A stretch of 10,856 nucleotides of DNA from CAZYWA01 sp964650975 [NCBI: uncultured bacterium] (GTDB taxonomy: Bacteria > JADJOY01). Location of the stretch: assembly GCA_964650975.1 (NCBI GenBank), contig CAZYWA010000241.1, forward strand, positions 1 through 10,856. Direction: 5' to 3'. Below are positions 1-6,801 of this stretch, piece by piece. Made by a program: the position numbers and the translations under genes. How positions within the stretch are numbered: the stretch's first letter is position 1; each line of letters starts with the position of its first letter. Below the pieces are notes generated by a model. That model had not been told where the DNA came from. It did not search any database and saw nothing but the letters and a program-made list of their open reading frames with translations.

Positions 1-1185
1 ATCCGCCGCGGCAACTTCCTGACGGCACTCGACGACATCCACCTGCAGGTCCAGGAAGGCACCACCGTCGGCATCATCGGTCACAACGGCTCGGGCAAGT
101 CGACGCTGCTCAAGATCATGACCGGCATCTACAAGCCGGACGCGGGCCAGATCCGCATCCGCGGGCGGGTGTCGGCGCTGATCGAGCTGGGCGCGGGCTT
201 TCACCCTGAGTTCACGGGGCGCGAGAACATCTATCTCAACGGCCTGGTGCTGGGGCTCAAGAAGGACTACATCGAGCGCAAGTTCGAGGAGATCGTGGCG
301 TTCGCCGATCTCGAGGACTTCATCGACGATCCGGTGCGCACCTACTCGTCCGGCATGTACATGCGGCTCGGCTTCTCGATCGCGATCCACGTCGACCCCG
401 ACATCCTGATCGTCGACGAAGTGCTCGCGGTGGGCGACGAAGCCTTCATCCACAAGTGCCAGGAGCGGGTGGCCGACTTCAAGCGGCGCGGCAAGACCAT
501 CGTGGTCGTCACTCACGACCTGGGCTCGATCGAGCGCTGGTGCGACGAGGTGGTGCTGCTCGATCACGGCAAGATGGTCGAGCGCGGCGGCCCGCGCCGC
601 GTGATCGACGCCTACCGGCGCATGGTGGCCGAGGTCGAGGAGCGGCGCCTCGCCGAGGAGCACCGGCGCGCGGCCGATCTCACGCAACAGGAGGAGAGCT
701 CCGCGGGCGTGGCGGTGCGCATGGACGAGGTCGCGAGCGCCGAGGTGCGGCACCCCGATCAGTCCCGCTGGGGAACCCGCGAGGTCGAGATCACCAACGT
801 GCAGATCCTCGACGCGGCGGGAGCCGAGCGCTACGTGTACGAGAGCGGTGAAGCGGTCTCGGTCGCGATCCACTTCGTGGTGCACAAGACGGTGCCGATG
901 CCGGTCTTCGGTGTCGGGCTCTTCCGCCCCGACGGGCTTTGCTGCTACGGCTCGAACACCCACATCGACCGCGCCGGTTTCGGCGAGCTGCCGAAGGAAG
1001 GCACCGTGGTGTGCGCGCTCGAGAGCCTCGATCTCGTGGGCGGCGACTACCTGGTGGACGTCGCCGTGCACGCCGAGGACGGTTACGCGTACGACTACCA
1101 CACGCGCCGCTGGTCGTTCGCGGTGCGCTCGGACGTGGCCGACGTGGGCGTCTTCCGCCCGCGGCACGCGTGGAGCATGACGTGA
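1..1185 (+). CDS. wzt: Wzt-type polysaccharide ABC transporter ATPase (5' truncated)
   Basis: ATP-binding subunit of an ABC exporter that moves lipid-linked O-antigen or a similar glycan across the inner membrane, acting with a Wzm-type permease that is not in the window. The gene begins before base 1; 394 residues are visible in frame 1. Visible-residue landmarks: Walker A GHNGSGKST at 27-35, a Q-loop region with GAGFHPEFTGREN, the signature SSGMY at about 116-120, Walker B ILIVDE at about 135-140, and the switch His at about 172 (VVTHDL). A charged linker follows, then a beta-rich C-terminal domain from about 258 to 391 that resembles the Wzt carbohydrate-binding domain. In the Escherichia coli O9a type this domain recognises the modified non-reducing end of the polymer. 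The stop overlaps the start of the downstream methyltransferase, so the two are probably co-translated. Family assignment is firm; the exact glycan is unknown. Confidence 0.93.
   Translation: MRRGNFLTALDDIHLQVQEGTTVGIIGHNGSGKSTLLKIMTGIYKPDAGQIRIRGRVSALIELGAGFHPEFTGRENIYLNGLVLGLKKDYIERKFEEIVAFADLEDFIDDPVRTYSSGMYMRLGFSIAIHVDPDILIVDEVLAVGDEAFIHKCQERVADFKRRGKTIVVVTHDLGSIERWCDEVVLLDHGKMVERGGPRRVIDAYRRMVAEVEERRLAEEHRRAADLTQQEESSAGVAVRMDEVASAEVRHPDQSRWGTREVEITNVQILDAAGAERYVYESGEAVSVAIHFVVHKTVPMPVFGVGLFRPDGLCCYGSNTHIDRAGFGELPKEGTVVCALESLDLVGGDYLVDVAVHAEDGYAYDYHTRRWSFAVRSDVADVGVFRPRHAWSMT
1172..1175 (+). promoter_or_regulatory. Shine-Dalgarno site of the methyltransferase gene
   Basis: GGAG lies 6 bases before the GTG at 1182, inside the last codons of wzt. 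It supports that GTG as the start, rather than the ATG at 1242 or the much longer upstream open frame that only shadows wzt. Confidence 0.55.
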
Positions 1186-2321
1186 CCGGCGGCGAGCGCG
1201 ACGCGGAGGACTTGCACGCGCTCGGCAGGCTCTCGGGTTCGATGCCGGTCGCGAGCCACCGGCCGGTGGCGGGTGGCACGATCTTGATCGTCCGGAGGAT
1301 CGCGTCACGGGCGGCGCGCTGGGCGCTGGCACCGCTGCTCGCGCGCCAGGAGTCGTTCAATCTCGAGGTCGCGTCGCGTCTCGAGGCGCTGCGCTCGGCG
1401 GCGCCGGCCGTCGAGGCGGACTCGAAGGGTCTCGAGCTGCTGTCGAAGCGGCTCGAGGTGGTGCACGAATCGCTGCATCGGGAAATCGTCGGCCGAGAGG
1501 CGGGAGTGCTGCGCACGCTGCGCGACGAGCTCGAGCTCAAGACCTCGCAGGCGGTGGCGTCGGTGGTGGCGAGCGCCACGGCGGATGCGGTTGCCGGGGG
1601 TCAGCCGACCGTCGCGGGGCTGGGCGATCATCTCTACCGGGAGTTCGTGTCGCGTTTCCGCGGCAGCGAAGCCGAGATCCGCGAGCGATTCACCCTCTAC
1701 ACCGAGCTCTTCGCAGAAGCCGGACCGGTCCTCGACCTGGGCTGCGGCCGCGGCGAGTTCCTGGAAGCACTGCGCGAGCGGGGCGTGCCCGCGAGCGGTG
1801 TCGACCGCAATGCGGAGATGGCCGAGCAATGCGTCGCCCGCGGGCTCGCGGTGACGCGAGGCGACGTCCTCGAGCAGCTCGCGTCGGTGCCAGTGGGGTC
1901 GCTCGGCGGAGTCTTCTCGGCGCAGGTGCTGGAGCATCTCGAACCGGCGGGTGTTCAAACGTTCGTGGCGCTCGCCGCGCGTGCGCTTCGTCCTGGCGGC
2001 CTCTTGGTCGCCGAGACCGTGAACGTCGAGAGCCTCGCGGCCCTGACCAAGAATTATTTCGCCGACTGGACGCACCAGACCCCGATCGGACCTCGCAGCC
2101 TCGCGTTCCTGGTCGAACGCTGCGGATTTCCGGATCCGGAGATCCGCTACCTGTCGCCGATCCCGGACGACGCCAAGCTCCGCATCGTTCCCGCCGATCC
2201 CGACCTGCCCACCAGCACCCGCGACTATCTCGAAGCGATCAACCGGAACTTCATCCTGCTCAACGCGCTGCTCTTCGGACCGCAGGATTTCGCGCTGATC
2301 GCGCGGAAGCCGCGCTCCTGA
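1182..2321 (+). CDS. SAM-dependent methyltransferase with N-terminal coiled coil, polysaccharide-associated
   Basis: Predicted class I methyltransferase of 379 residues, probably cytoplasmic or inner-membrane associated, modifying the glycan exported by the adjacent Wzt. The GTG start overlaps the wzt stop (GTGA) and has a GGAG 6 bases upstream. Residues 33-58 hold a basic, hydrophobic stretch. Residues 58-120 are rich in Leu, Glu and Arg with heptad-like spacing, suggesting a coiled coil. The catalytic domain covers roughly 150-379: motif I VLDLGCGRGEF at 183-193, an acidic residue ending strand 2 (D208), the GDVL motif with D228, QVLEHLE at 248-254, and RPGGLL at about 270-275. E. coli WbdD also combines a methyltransferase with a coiled coil that sets chain length; here the order is reversed and no kinase domain is seen. 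Methyl transfer is well supported by motif I; the glycan substrate is inferred from context. Confidence 0.85.
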   Translation: MTGGERDAEDLHALGRLSGSMPVASHRPVAGGTILIVRRIASRAARWALAPLLARQESFNLEVASRLEALRSAAPAVEADSKGLELLSKRLEVVHESLHREIVGREAGVLRTLRDELELKTSQAVASVVASATADAVAGGQPTVAGLGDHLYREFVSRFRGSEAEIRERFTLYTELFAEAGPVLDLGCGRGEFLEALRERGVPASGVDRNAEMAEQCVARGLAVTRGDVLEQLASVPVGSLGGVFSAQVLEHLEPAGVQTFVALAARALRPGGLLVAETVNVESLAALTKNYFADWTHQTPIGPRSLAFLVERCGFPDPEIRYLSPIPDDAKLRIVPADPDLPTSTRDYLEAINRNFILLNALLFGPQDFALIARKPRS

Positions 2322-2330
2322 AGCGGTCTC

Positions 2331-2349
2331 TGCTCCGGCGCCCGGAGCG
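2331..2349. terminator. Hairpin between convergent genes, possible bidirectional terminator
   Basis: A 7-bp perfect stem (GCTCCGG at 2332-2338 with CCGGAGC at 2342-2348) closes a 3-base loop, with a possible G-U pair outside. It sits in the 36-base gap between two genes that end facing each other. No T-tract follows on either strand, so termination is inferred from position and stem only. Confidence 0.45.
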
Positions 2350-2357
2350 ATCGACGC

Positions 2358-3401
2358 TCACCCCTTCAGGTGCTCGTCGAAGAAGCGGAAGATGTTGGCC
2401 ATGCCGAAGGGGTAGGCGTAGGGCACCACCAGCGTCGGAGTCGCGGCCGCGTCGAGGTCGTTGATGGCCTCGTGGTATGGGTAGAGCGCCGGCACGGTCT
2501 CGCAGTGGTAGGGCTCGAGCAGGCCCGACGAGTAGAAGTCGACGTCGTGGTCGGACACGTACGCCTTGAATCGCTCGGGATTCGCCGGATCCATGACGCG
2601 GATCGTGAGGTTGCCGGTGCTCGATCCGCCGGAGTGTCCGATGAGCCCGATGCGATCGTGGATGACGTCGTCGCGAGAGCGGAGATACGTGAGCCCCACC
2701 AGTGACTCGTAGCTGCGCAGCCCGATCAGCGTGAAGCCGTCGAGCAACAGCGCGCGCGAGATGCCGTGCTCGGCCTCGTCGATCCCCATCGCGCGCATGG
2801 TGAGGATGAGCAGCGCGTAGCCGCGCCCGGGAAACTCGCTGCCGTGGTAGTCGTCGCGATAGACGAAAGCGTCGTCGCCGTGGCCGTGGACCGCGACCAC
2901 GGCCGGGTAGGGTCCGGGGCCGAGGGGCCGGAGCAGCACCGCCTGGATCTCGCCGACCCACGGATCGATCAGGATCAGGTCGCTCTCGCGGTAGCTGGGG
3001 TTGGCCGATTCGGCGGTGACCAGCGCCTCGATCGGGCGCTCGTCGAGCCCCTCGACGAGGAAACCCACGCCCAGCGCATCGAGCAGCACGCCGCGCAGCT
3101 CGCCTTCGTCGAAGGGCGGCTGGATCACGGCGACCTCGTGGCGGCCGATCGCATCCAGCGATTGCCGGAGCGACGTCGCGTCGATCGGGCGGGCGTGGTC
3201 CGCCGCGAGCGCCTGGAACCGCGCGTAGTCGGCGATGCACCCCTCGTTGTCCGTGCAGTTCCAGGCGCGGCCGATCGCGAGGCGCTCGTGGACGTCGGGG
3301 CGGGCGGCGGATGCCGGTCCACCGGAACCGCATCCGCCCAGCGCGAAGGCGAGCGAGGTGGCGCCCCCCGCCGCAAGACGTGCGATCCAGCGAGCCCTCA
3401 T
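2358..3401 (-). CDS. Alpha/beta hydrolase-fold lipoprotein, esterase-like
   Basis: Predicted secreted lipoprotein of 347 residues. The start at 3401 is chosen because it gives a clean type II signal peptide: basic n-region (MRARWIAR), hydrophobic core, then lipobox LGGC with the lipidated Cys at 24. The hydrolase core runs from about 145 to the end: the strand PAVVAVHGHG (166-175) supplies an HG oxyanion motif, and the nucleophile elbow GHSGGS places Ser at 257. The domain resembles dienelactone hydrolase/acetyl-xylan esterase relatives. Oddity: after the strand PTLVVPYAY (322-330) the chain passes straight into the closing helix ending in FFDEHLKG, without the Asp and His normally found between strands 7 and 8. 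Either the triad is completed by residues such as those in SDHDVD (283-288), or activity is altered. Transcribed divergently from the cyclase. No Shine-Dalgarno is visible. Substrate unknown. Confidence 0.85.
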   Translation of the reverse strand: MRARWIARLAAGGATSLAFALGGCGSGGPASAARPDVHERLAIGRAWNCTDNEGCIADYARFQALAADHARPIDATSLRQSLDAIGRHEVAVIQPPFDEGELRGVLLDALGVGFLVEGLDERPIEALVTAESANPSYRESDLILIDPWVGEIQAVLLRPLGPGPYPAVVAVHGHGDDAFVYRDDYHGSEFPGRGYALLILTMRAMGIDEAEHGISRALLLDGFTLIGLRSYESLVGLTYLRSRDDVIHDRIGLIGHSGGSSTGNLTIRVMDPANPERFKAYVSDHDVDFYSSGLLEPYHCETVPALYPYHEAINDLDAAATPTLVVPYAYPFGMANIFRFFDEHLKG

Positions 3402-3528
3402 CGGGTGCGCAGAATGGTGCGTGCCATGGGGCGAGGCAACGCGTCCGCGTCGCGACGGCCAGGCGCAACCGTGTAGTAGGCTCTCGGTTCGGGGAAGGGC
3501 GCGCCAGCGCGAGAGGGATTCCGGCCGC
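3402..3528. promoter_or_regulatory. Divergent promoter region, lipoprotein hydrolase / cyclase
   Basis: These 127 bases separate two divergent start codons, so the control signals of both genes should lie here. I see no convincing -35/-10 pair for either direction; the least GC-rich spot is around 3470-3480 (GTGTAGTAGG). An AGAGGG at 3512-3517 is a poorly spaced ribosome-binding site for the cyclase. The call rests on gene orientation only. Confidence 0.4.
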
Positions 3529-5214
3529 ATGCCTGAACGTCGACTGCAGGTGTTTCTCGGCGACCGGCTCGCCTTCGACTCGACCGGCGAGCGCGTCAGC
3601 GTGGGGCGCGGCGACGCCAACGACATCGTGGTCCCCGAGGTGGACGTGTCGCGCCACCACGGCGAGCTGGTGTGGACCGACGGCGGGCTCGTCTACCGCG
3701 ACCTGCGCAGCAGCAACGGCTCGCGGGTGCGGAGCGGGCGCGGTCTGGTGCACGTCGACGAATCGACCGGTTTCGAACGGCTGGTCGGCGACGGCGACGA
3801 GCTCTTGCTGGGCGACGAGGAGCGCCCGGTCACGCTGGTGCTGCGGGTGCTCGCTGGACCCACCGCGGTCCGCGACGCTCCGCCGACACCGCTCCGGGCC
3901 GTCGAGCCGCTGGGCCGGGTGCTCGAGGCCGGTGCCGCGATGCGCACGATCCTGGGCGTCAACCGCCTCGATCAGGCGGATCTGGTGTCGCTGCGCATCG
4001 AGGAGGATCGCCAGTCGCTGCGCTGTCTCTACCGGCTGCTCAAGCGCATGAACGACGTGACCGGCCCCGAGCCGCTGCTCGACGAGCTGGTGCCATTGCT
4101 CGAGGAGTTCTTCCCGGCCGCCACCCACATCTCGGTCTTCCTTCGCTCGGCCGACGCCGACGCCCCGTTCCAGCGGGTGCGGTTGCGCGCGCGCGCCGAG
4201 TTCGCGACCGAAACGGTGGTGCCGCCCAGCCAGACGTTGCTGCGCCAGCTGCTCGAGTCGCGCGAAGCCGTCCTGTTCCGCGACGTGGAGGGATTCGGCG
4301 GCTCCCAGAGCCTGGTGGCGTCCAAGATCCAGTCCGGGATGCTGGTGCCGCTCTGGGACGAGCAGGCGGTGCGCGGCGCGATCCAGCTCGACAGCCGCAA
4401 GGCCGCCGCGGCGTTCACCACCAAGGACCTCGACCTGCTGACCATGATCGGCAACCAGACGGCGCTGGTGCTGCGCAGCCTGACCATGACCGAGGACCTG
4501 CGGCGGCTCAACGGGGAGCTCACCGACGCGCTGCACCGGATCGAGGTCCTGAACCGCGCCAAGGCGCACCTCTCGAAGTACGTGCCCGAGACCGTGAAGA
4601 AGCTCGTCGAAGAGAGCCAGGAGGGGGCGCCCGATCTCTCGTCCGCCGACCGCGACACCTCGGTGCTGTTCCTCGACATCGGCGGCTACACCAAGCTCAC
4701 CGAGGCCCTCGATCGCGATCAGGTGAGCTTCCTGGTCGAGACCTATTTCTCGTCCTTCATCGACGACATCTACCGGAACGGCGGCGACTTCAACGAGACC
4801 GCCGGCGACGGCCTGATGATCATCTTCCCCGACGCCGACCCCGCGGTGCACGCGCTCAACGCCGTGCGCGCCGCCATCGCGATCCGCAAGAAGACCCGCC
4901 AGGTGAACGAGCGGCTCACCCAGTTCGAGCCGATTCACGTCAACATGGGCATCAACACCGGCACCGTGACGCTGGGGTCGCGGCGCATCGAGGGCCTCGC
5001 GGGCTCGCGCTGGACCTACACCGCCACCGGCCTGGTGACCAACGTCTCGGCGCGCCTCGGCGCCCATGCGACCCTCGGCCAGATCCTGATCGGCCCCGTC
5101 ACCGCCGAGCGGGTGCGCGCCGCGGTGTCGCTCAGCGAGCTCGGCCCGGTGCAGTTCAAGAACGTGTCGAAACCGATGCCGGTGTTCGAAGTGCTCGACG
5201 GCAAGAACGGCTGA
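3529..5214 (+). CDS. FHA-GAF-class III adenylate/guanylate cyclase
   Basis: Predicted cytoplasmic signalling protein of 561 residues that makes a cyclic nucleotide. The ATG at 3529 is the first start giving an intact FHA domain; upstream in-frame sequence is Arg-rich shadow. Domains: FHA at about 5-108 with the phosphothreonine-binding set (G26-R27, S41-R42-x-H44, N63-G64); a linker; GAF at about 178-318 (SGMLVPL, GAIQLDSR); a helical linker 318-362; class III cyclase catalytic domain 374-556. Metal-binding Asp are D383 (FLDIGGYT) and D427 (AGDGLM); the transition-state Asn/Arg pair is N505 and R509 (TNVSARL). The position that is Lys in adenylyl cyclases is E423, as in guanylyl cyclases, while the partner position is T498, as in many bacterial type IIIb enzymes. 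ATP versus GTP use therefore cannot be assigned. No membrane segment is seen. The FHA domain suggests recruitment to or control by a Ser/Thr-kinase target. Confidence 0.93.
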   Translation: MPERRLQVFLGDRLAFDSTGERVSVGRGDANDIVVPEVDVSRHHGELVWTDGGLVYRDLRSSNGSRVRSGRGLVHVDESTGFERLVGDGDELLLGDEERPVTLVLRVLAGPTAVRDAPPTPLRAVEPLGRVLEAGAAMRTILGVNRLDQADLVSLRIEEDRQSLRCLYRLLKRMNDVTGPEPLLDELVPLLEEFFPAATHISVFLRSADADAPFQRVRLRARAEFATETVVPPSQTLLRQLLESREAVLFRDVEGFGGSQSLVASKIQSGMLVPLWDEQAVRGAIQLDSRKAAAAFTTKDLDLLTMIGNQTALVLRSLTMTEDLRRLNGELTDALHRIEVLNRAKAHLSKYVPETVKKLVEESQEGAPDLSSADRDTSVLFLDIGGYTKLTEALDRDQVSFLVETYFSSFIDDIYRNGGDFNETAGDGLMIIFPDADPAVHALNAVRAAIAIRKKTRQVNERLTQFEPIHVNMGINTGTVTLGSRRIEGLAGSRWTYTATGLVTNVSARLGAHATLGQILIGPVTAERVRAAVSLSELGPVQFKNVSKPMPVFEVLDGKNG

Positions 5215-5241
5215 GCGAGCGCGTCGCGAGCGTCGCTCGTT
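5214..5241 (+). terminator. Hairpin directly after the cyclase stop
   Basis: An 8-bp stem with one G-U pair (5214-5221 with 5234-5241) surrounds a 12-base loop and begins at the last base of the cyclase stop codon. Only TTT (5240-5242) follows, so it is a weak candidate intrinsic terminator. Confidence 0.35.
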
Positions 5242-5282
5242 TCGCCGGGTTGGCGCGTCCGTCGGTGTAACTATTCGCTATC

Positions 5283-5312
5283 CACAGAAGTTGCTACTCG
5301 ATTGCACAGAAG
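5283..5312. repeat. Direct repeat CACAGAAG, 22-base period
   Basis: The 8-mer CACAGAAG occurs at 5283-5290 and again at 5305-5312. A 22-base period is close to two helical turns, so both copies face the same side of the DNA, as tandem regulator-binding sites often do. They lie in the AT-richer segment downstream of the cyclase. The functional reading is inference. Confidence 0.4.
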
Positions 5313-5359
5313 GTCACAATTCGAGCTCAAAAATAGTCACGAGCGGATTGCAAGATCGA

Positions 5360-5372
5360 GCACGAATCGTGC
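5360..5372. promoter_or_regulatory. Palindrome GCACGA-A-TCGTGC, possible operator
   Basis: A perfect 6-bp inverted repeat around a single central A, located in the AT-richer part of the intergenic region. The size suits a dimeric regulator; it is too tight to form a good RNA hairpin. No matching regulator is known from the window. Confidence 0.35.
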
Positions 5373-5515
5373 AAATCGGCCTCGTTCGGGGCCGAAAGGG
5401 CACTTCGACGCCGGGATTGGCCTCGAGGGTCGCGGGCGGCGGGCTGCCGTAGCGCGCATCAACCGGTGGCTGCCGCTCCGGGCCTGCCGAGAGATCGCGA
5501 CTGCCTCCCTTTGGA

Positions 5516-5539
5516 AGAAATTTCTCCACCGACCGGTGG
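5516..5539. promoter_or_regulatory. Adjacent palindromes AGAAATTTCT and CCACCG-AC-CGGTGG
   Basis: A perfect 10-bp palindrome at 5516-5525, unusually AT-rich for this DNA, is followed at once by a 6-bp inverted repeat with a 2-base spacer at 5526-5539. They lie about 200 bases before the second lipoprotein hydrolase. They could be operator sites; no evidence beyond symmetry. Confidence 0.25.
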
Positions 5540-5740
5540 CGCGGGCTGCGGTCGCGGGCCGCTCGACCCTCGCCGGCCTGCTCGAGCCCGGCATCGATCC
5601 TGCTCTCAAGTCAGCTGGTTCGTGTCCGCTGTCTCGAATCCCGGAAAAAGCGGGGTCGAGCCCGTGCCCGAGAGACGTCGCCGTCCCGAATCTAGAAACG
5701 CACATACCGTGCCTTCCTCCCACCCCCAGGAGCCAGACAC

Positions 5741-6754
5741 ATGCCTCGTTTGGTCCGCGTCCCCCGTCCAGCCACGTGCGCGGTCGTTCTGCCCCTCGTC
5801 GTCCTGATCCTCGGTGCGGCCTGCGCCCCTCCGCCGCCCGTGCCACTCTTCGATCTCACCCATGCGGGTCCCCATCTGGTGGGAGTCAAGACCGTTTCGT
5901 ACGTGGATTCCTCGCGAGGCCGGACACTGGTGACGGAGATCTGGTATCCGGCCTCGGGTGGCGGGACCGCCGACTTCGAGTACGGGCTGCCGGCCAACAC
6001 CTGGCGCGACGCCGACGCGGTCGACGGGGTCTTCCCGCTCGCGCTCTTCTCCCACAGCTGGGAGGGCTTCCGCCTGCAGACCTACTTCCTGTGCGCGCGC
6101 CTCGCGAGCGAGGGCTTCGTGGTGGTCGCCCCCGATCATCCGGGCAGCACCCAAGACGACTACGACCCCGCGAACATGATCCCCGCGTTGACGCTCAACC
6201 CCGAGGACCTGGCGTTTCTCCTCGACGTGCTTCCCGCCGATCCGTTCGTGGCGCCACACGCGGACTTCTCTCGCGTGGCGGCCATCGGTCACAGCCTCGG
6301 TGCCTACAGCGTGCTGGCGCTCGGCGCAGGTCACGAGAAGAACGGCGTGCCCAAGGACCCGCGGGTCGACGCGGTGGTGGCGCTCAACGCGCCCGACTTC
6401 GTGCAATCGCTCGCGGCGCTTCCGCCGGTCCTGATGCTGTCCGGCACGATGGACACCGTGACACCTCCTCCGAACCAGGCGGCGAACTACGCCTCCGCGG
6501 CGCTTCCCAAGATGCACCTGACCGTGACCGGCGGAAGCCACCTCGCTCCGGCGTCGAACTGGTGCAGCATCAACGACACGCCCGAGTGCAACCCGCCCTA
6601 CATGACGGATCTCGCCCAGTACGAGGCGCTCGACGAGTTCACCGTCGAGTTCCTGCGCTTCGCGCTCGACGGCGACGTGGCGGCACACGCGAGCCTGGAC
6701 GCGGGCCCGGGCACGTTCGCGAGCTTTCTCGCGATCGAGAAACAGGGACTCTGA
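5741..6754 (+). CDS. Alpha/beta hydrolase lipoprotein, chlorophyllase/PAF-acetylhydrolase-like
   Basis: Predicted exported esterase of 337 residues. The ATG is preceded by AGGAG at 5728-5732 with an 8-base spacer. The N-terminus has Arg residues, a hydrophobic core (about 14-25) and a lipobox-like LGAAC with Cys28; Gly at -3 is slightly off consensus, so lipidation is probable rather than certain. A Pro-rich stretch follows. The hydrolase domain shows FSHSWEGFR (103-111), ASEGFVVVAPDHPGS (122-136), the nucleophile elbow GHSLG with Ser185, an acidic residue D238 in SGTMD, and His267 in GGSHLAP, so the triad looks complete. The layout matches the chlorophyllase/PAF-acetylhydrolase/dienelactone hydrolase group, where FSHG with a second Gly-rich turn is usual; here it reads FSHSWEG. 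Three Cys near 275-283 could form a disulfide after export. Physiological substrate unknown. It converges on pepA with a 45-base gap. Confidence 0.88.
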   Translation: MPRLVRVPRPATCAVVLPLVVLILGAACAPPPPVPLFDLTHAGPHLVGVKTVSYVDSSRGRTLVTEIWYPASGGGTADFEYGLPANTWRDADAVDGVFPLALFSHSWEGFRLQTYFLCARLASEGFVVVAPDHPGSTQDDYDPANMIPALTLNPEDLAFLLDVLPADPFVAPHADFSRVAAIGHSLGAYSVLALGAGHEKNGVPKDPRVDAVVALNAPDFVQSLAALPPVLMLSGTMDTVTPPPNQAANYASAALPKMHLTVTGGSHLAPASNWCSINDTPECNPPYMTDLAQYEALDEFTVEFLRFALDGDVAAHASLDAGPGTFASFLAIEKQGL

Positions 6755-6775
6755 AGCCGGCGGCGATCGATCTCG

Positions 6776-6801
6776 GACGCCGGAAGCGGAGATGCGGCGT
6801 C
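6776..6801. terminator. Hairpin between convergent hydrolase and pepA genes
   Basis: GACGCCG (6776-6782) pairs perfectly with CGGCGTC (6795-6801) around a 12-base loop. It lies in the 45-base gap and touches the pepA stop codon. No T-tract follows on either side, so a role in bidirectional termination is only suggested by location. Confidence 0.3.

Larger units (their letters stand above)
5215..5740. other. 526-base intergenic region
   Basis: No credible protein is encoded here: open frames on both strands translate to Arg/Pro/Ala-rich sequence without recognisable domains or ribosome-binding sites. The part from about 5262 to 5375 is visibly AT-richer than the surrounding DNA and carries a direct repeat and a palindrome (listed separately), as expected of promoter or operator DNA. 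Further in are a hairpin with TCGGCC (5376-5381) and GGCCGA (5390-5395), a palindrome at 5516-5525, and CCACCG/CGGTGG at 5526-5539. The last 40 bases lead into the ribosome-binding site of the next gene (AGGAG at 5728-5732). If transcription of the hydrolase starts in the AT-rich segment, its leader would be over 350 bases, long enough for a structured RNA. No known riboswitch or tRNA was recognised. Confidence 0.6.

Noticed and set aside
939-1181. An earlier start for the methyltransferase within wzt
   Set aside because: The 81 added residues are Arg-rich shadow of the Wzt C-terminal domain; the GTG at 1182 with GGAG upstream fits operon coupling.
2260-5067. A 935-codon open frame on the minus strand, antisense to the cyclase
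   Set aside because: It is antisense shadow of a high-GC gene: the translation is His/Arg/Gln/Ala-rich with no domain, and the lipoprotein hydrolase and cyclase explain the region in better frames.
5625-5645. A tRNA T-arm-like string (TCTCGAATCCCGG)
   Set aside because: The GTTC start of a T loop is missing, there is no acceptor or anticodon stem at the right distance, and no CCA end.
5337-5846. A 169-codon minus-strand open frame in the 5215-5740 gap
   Set aside because: No ribosome-binding site, no recognisable domain, Arg/Pro-rich composition, and its start lies inside the signal-peptide coding region of the next gene.
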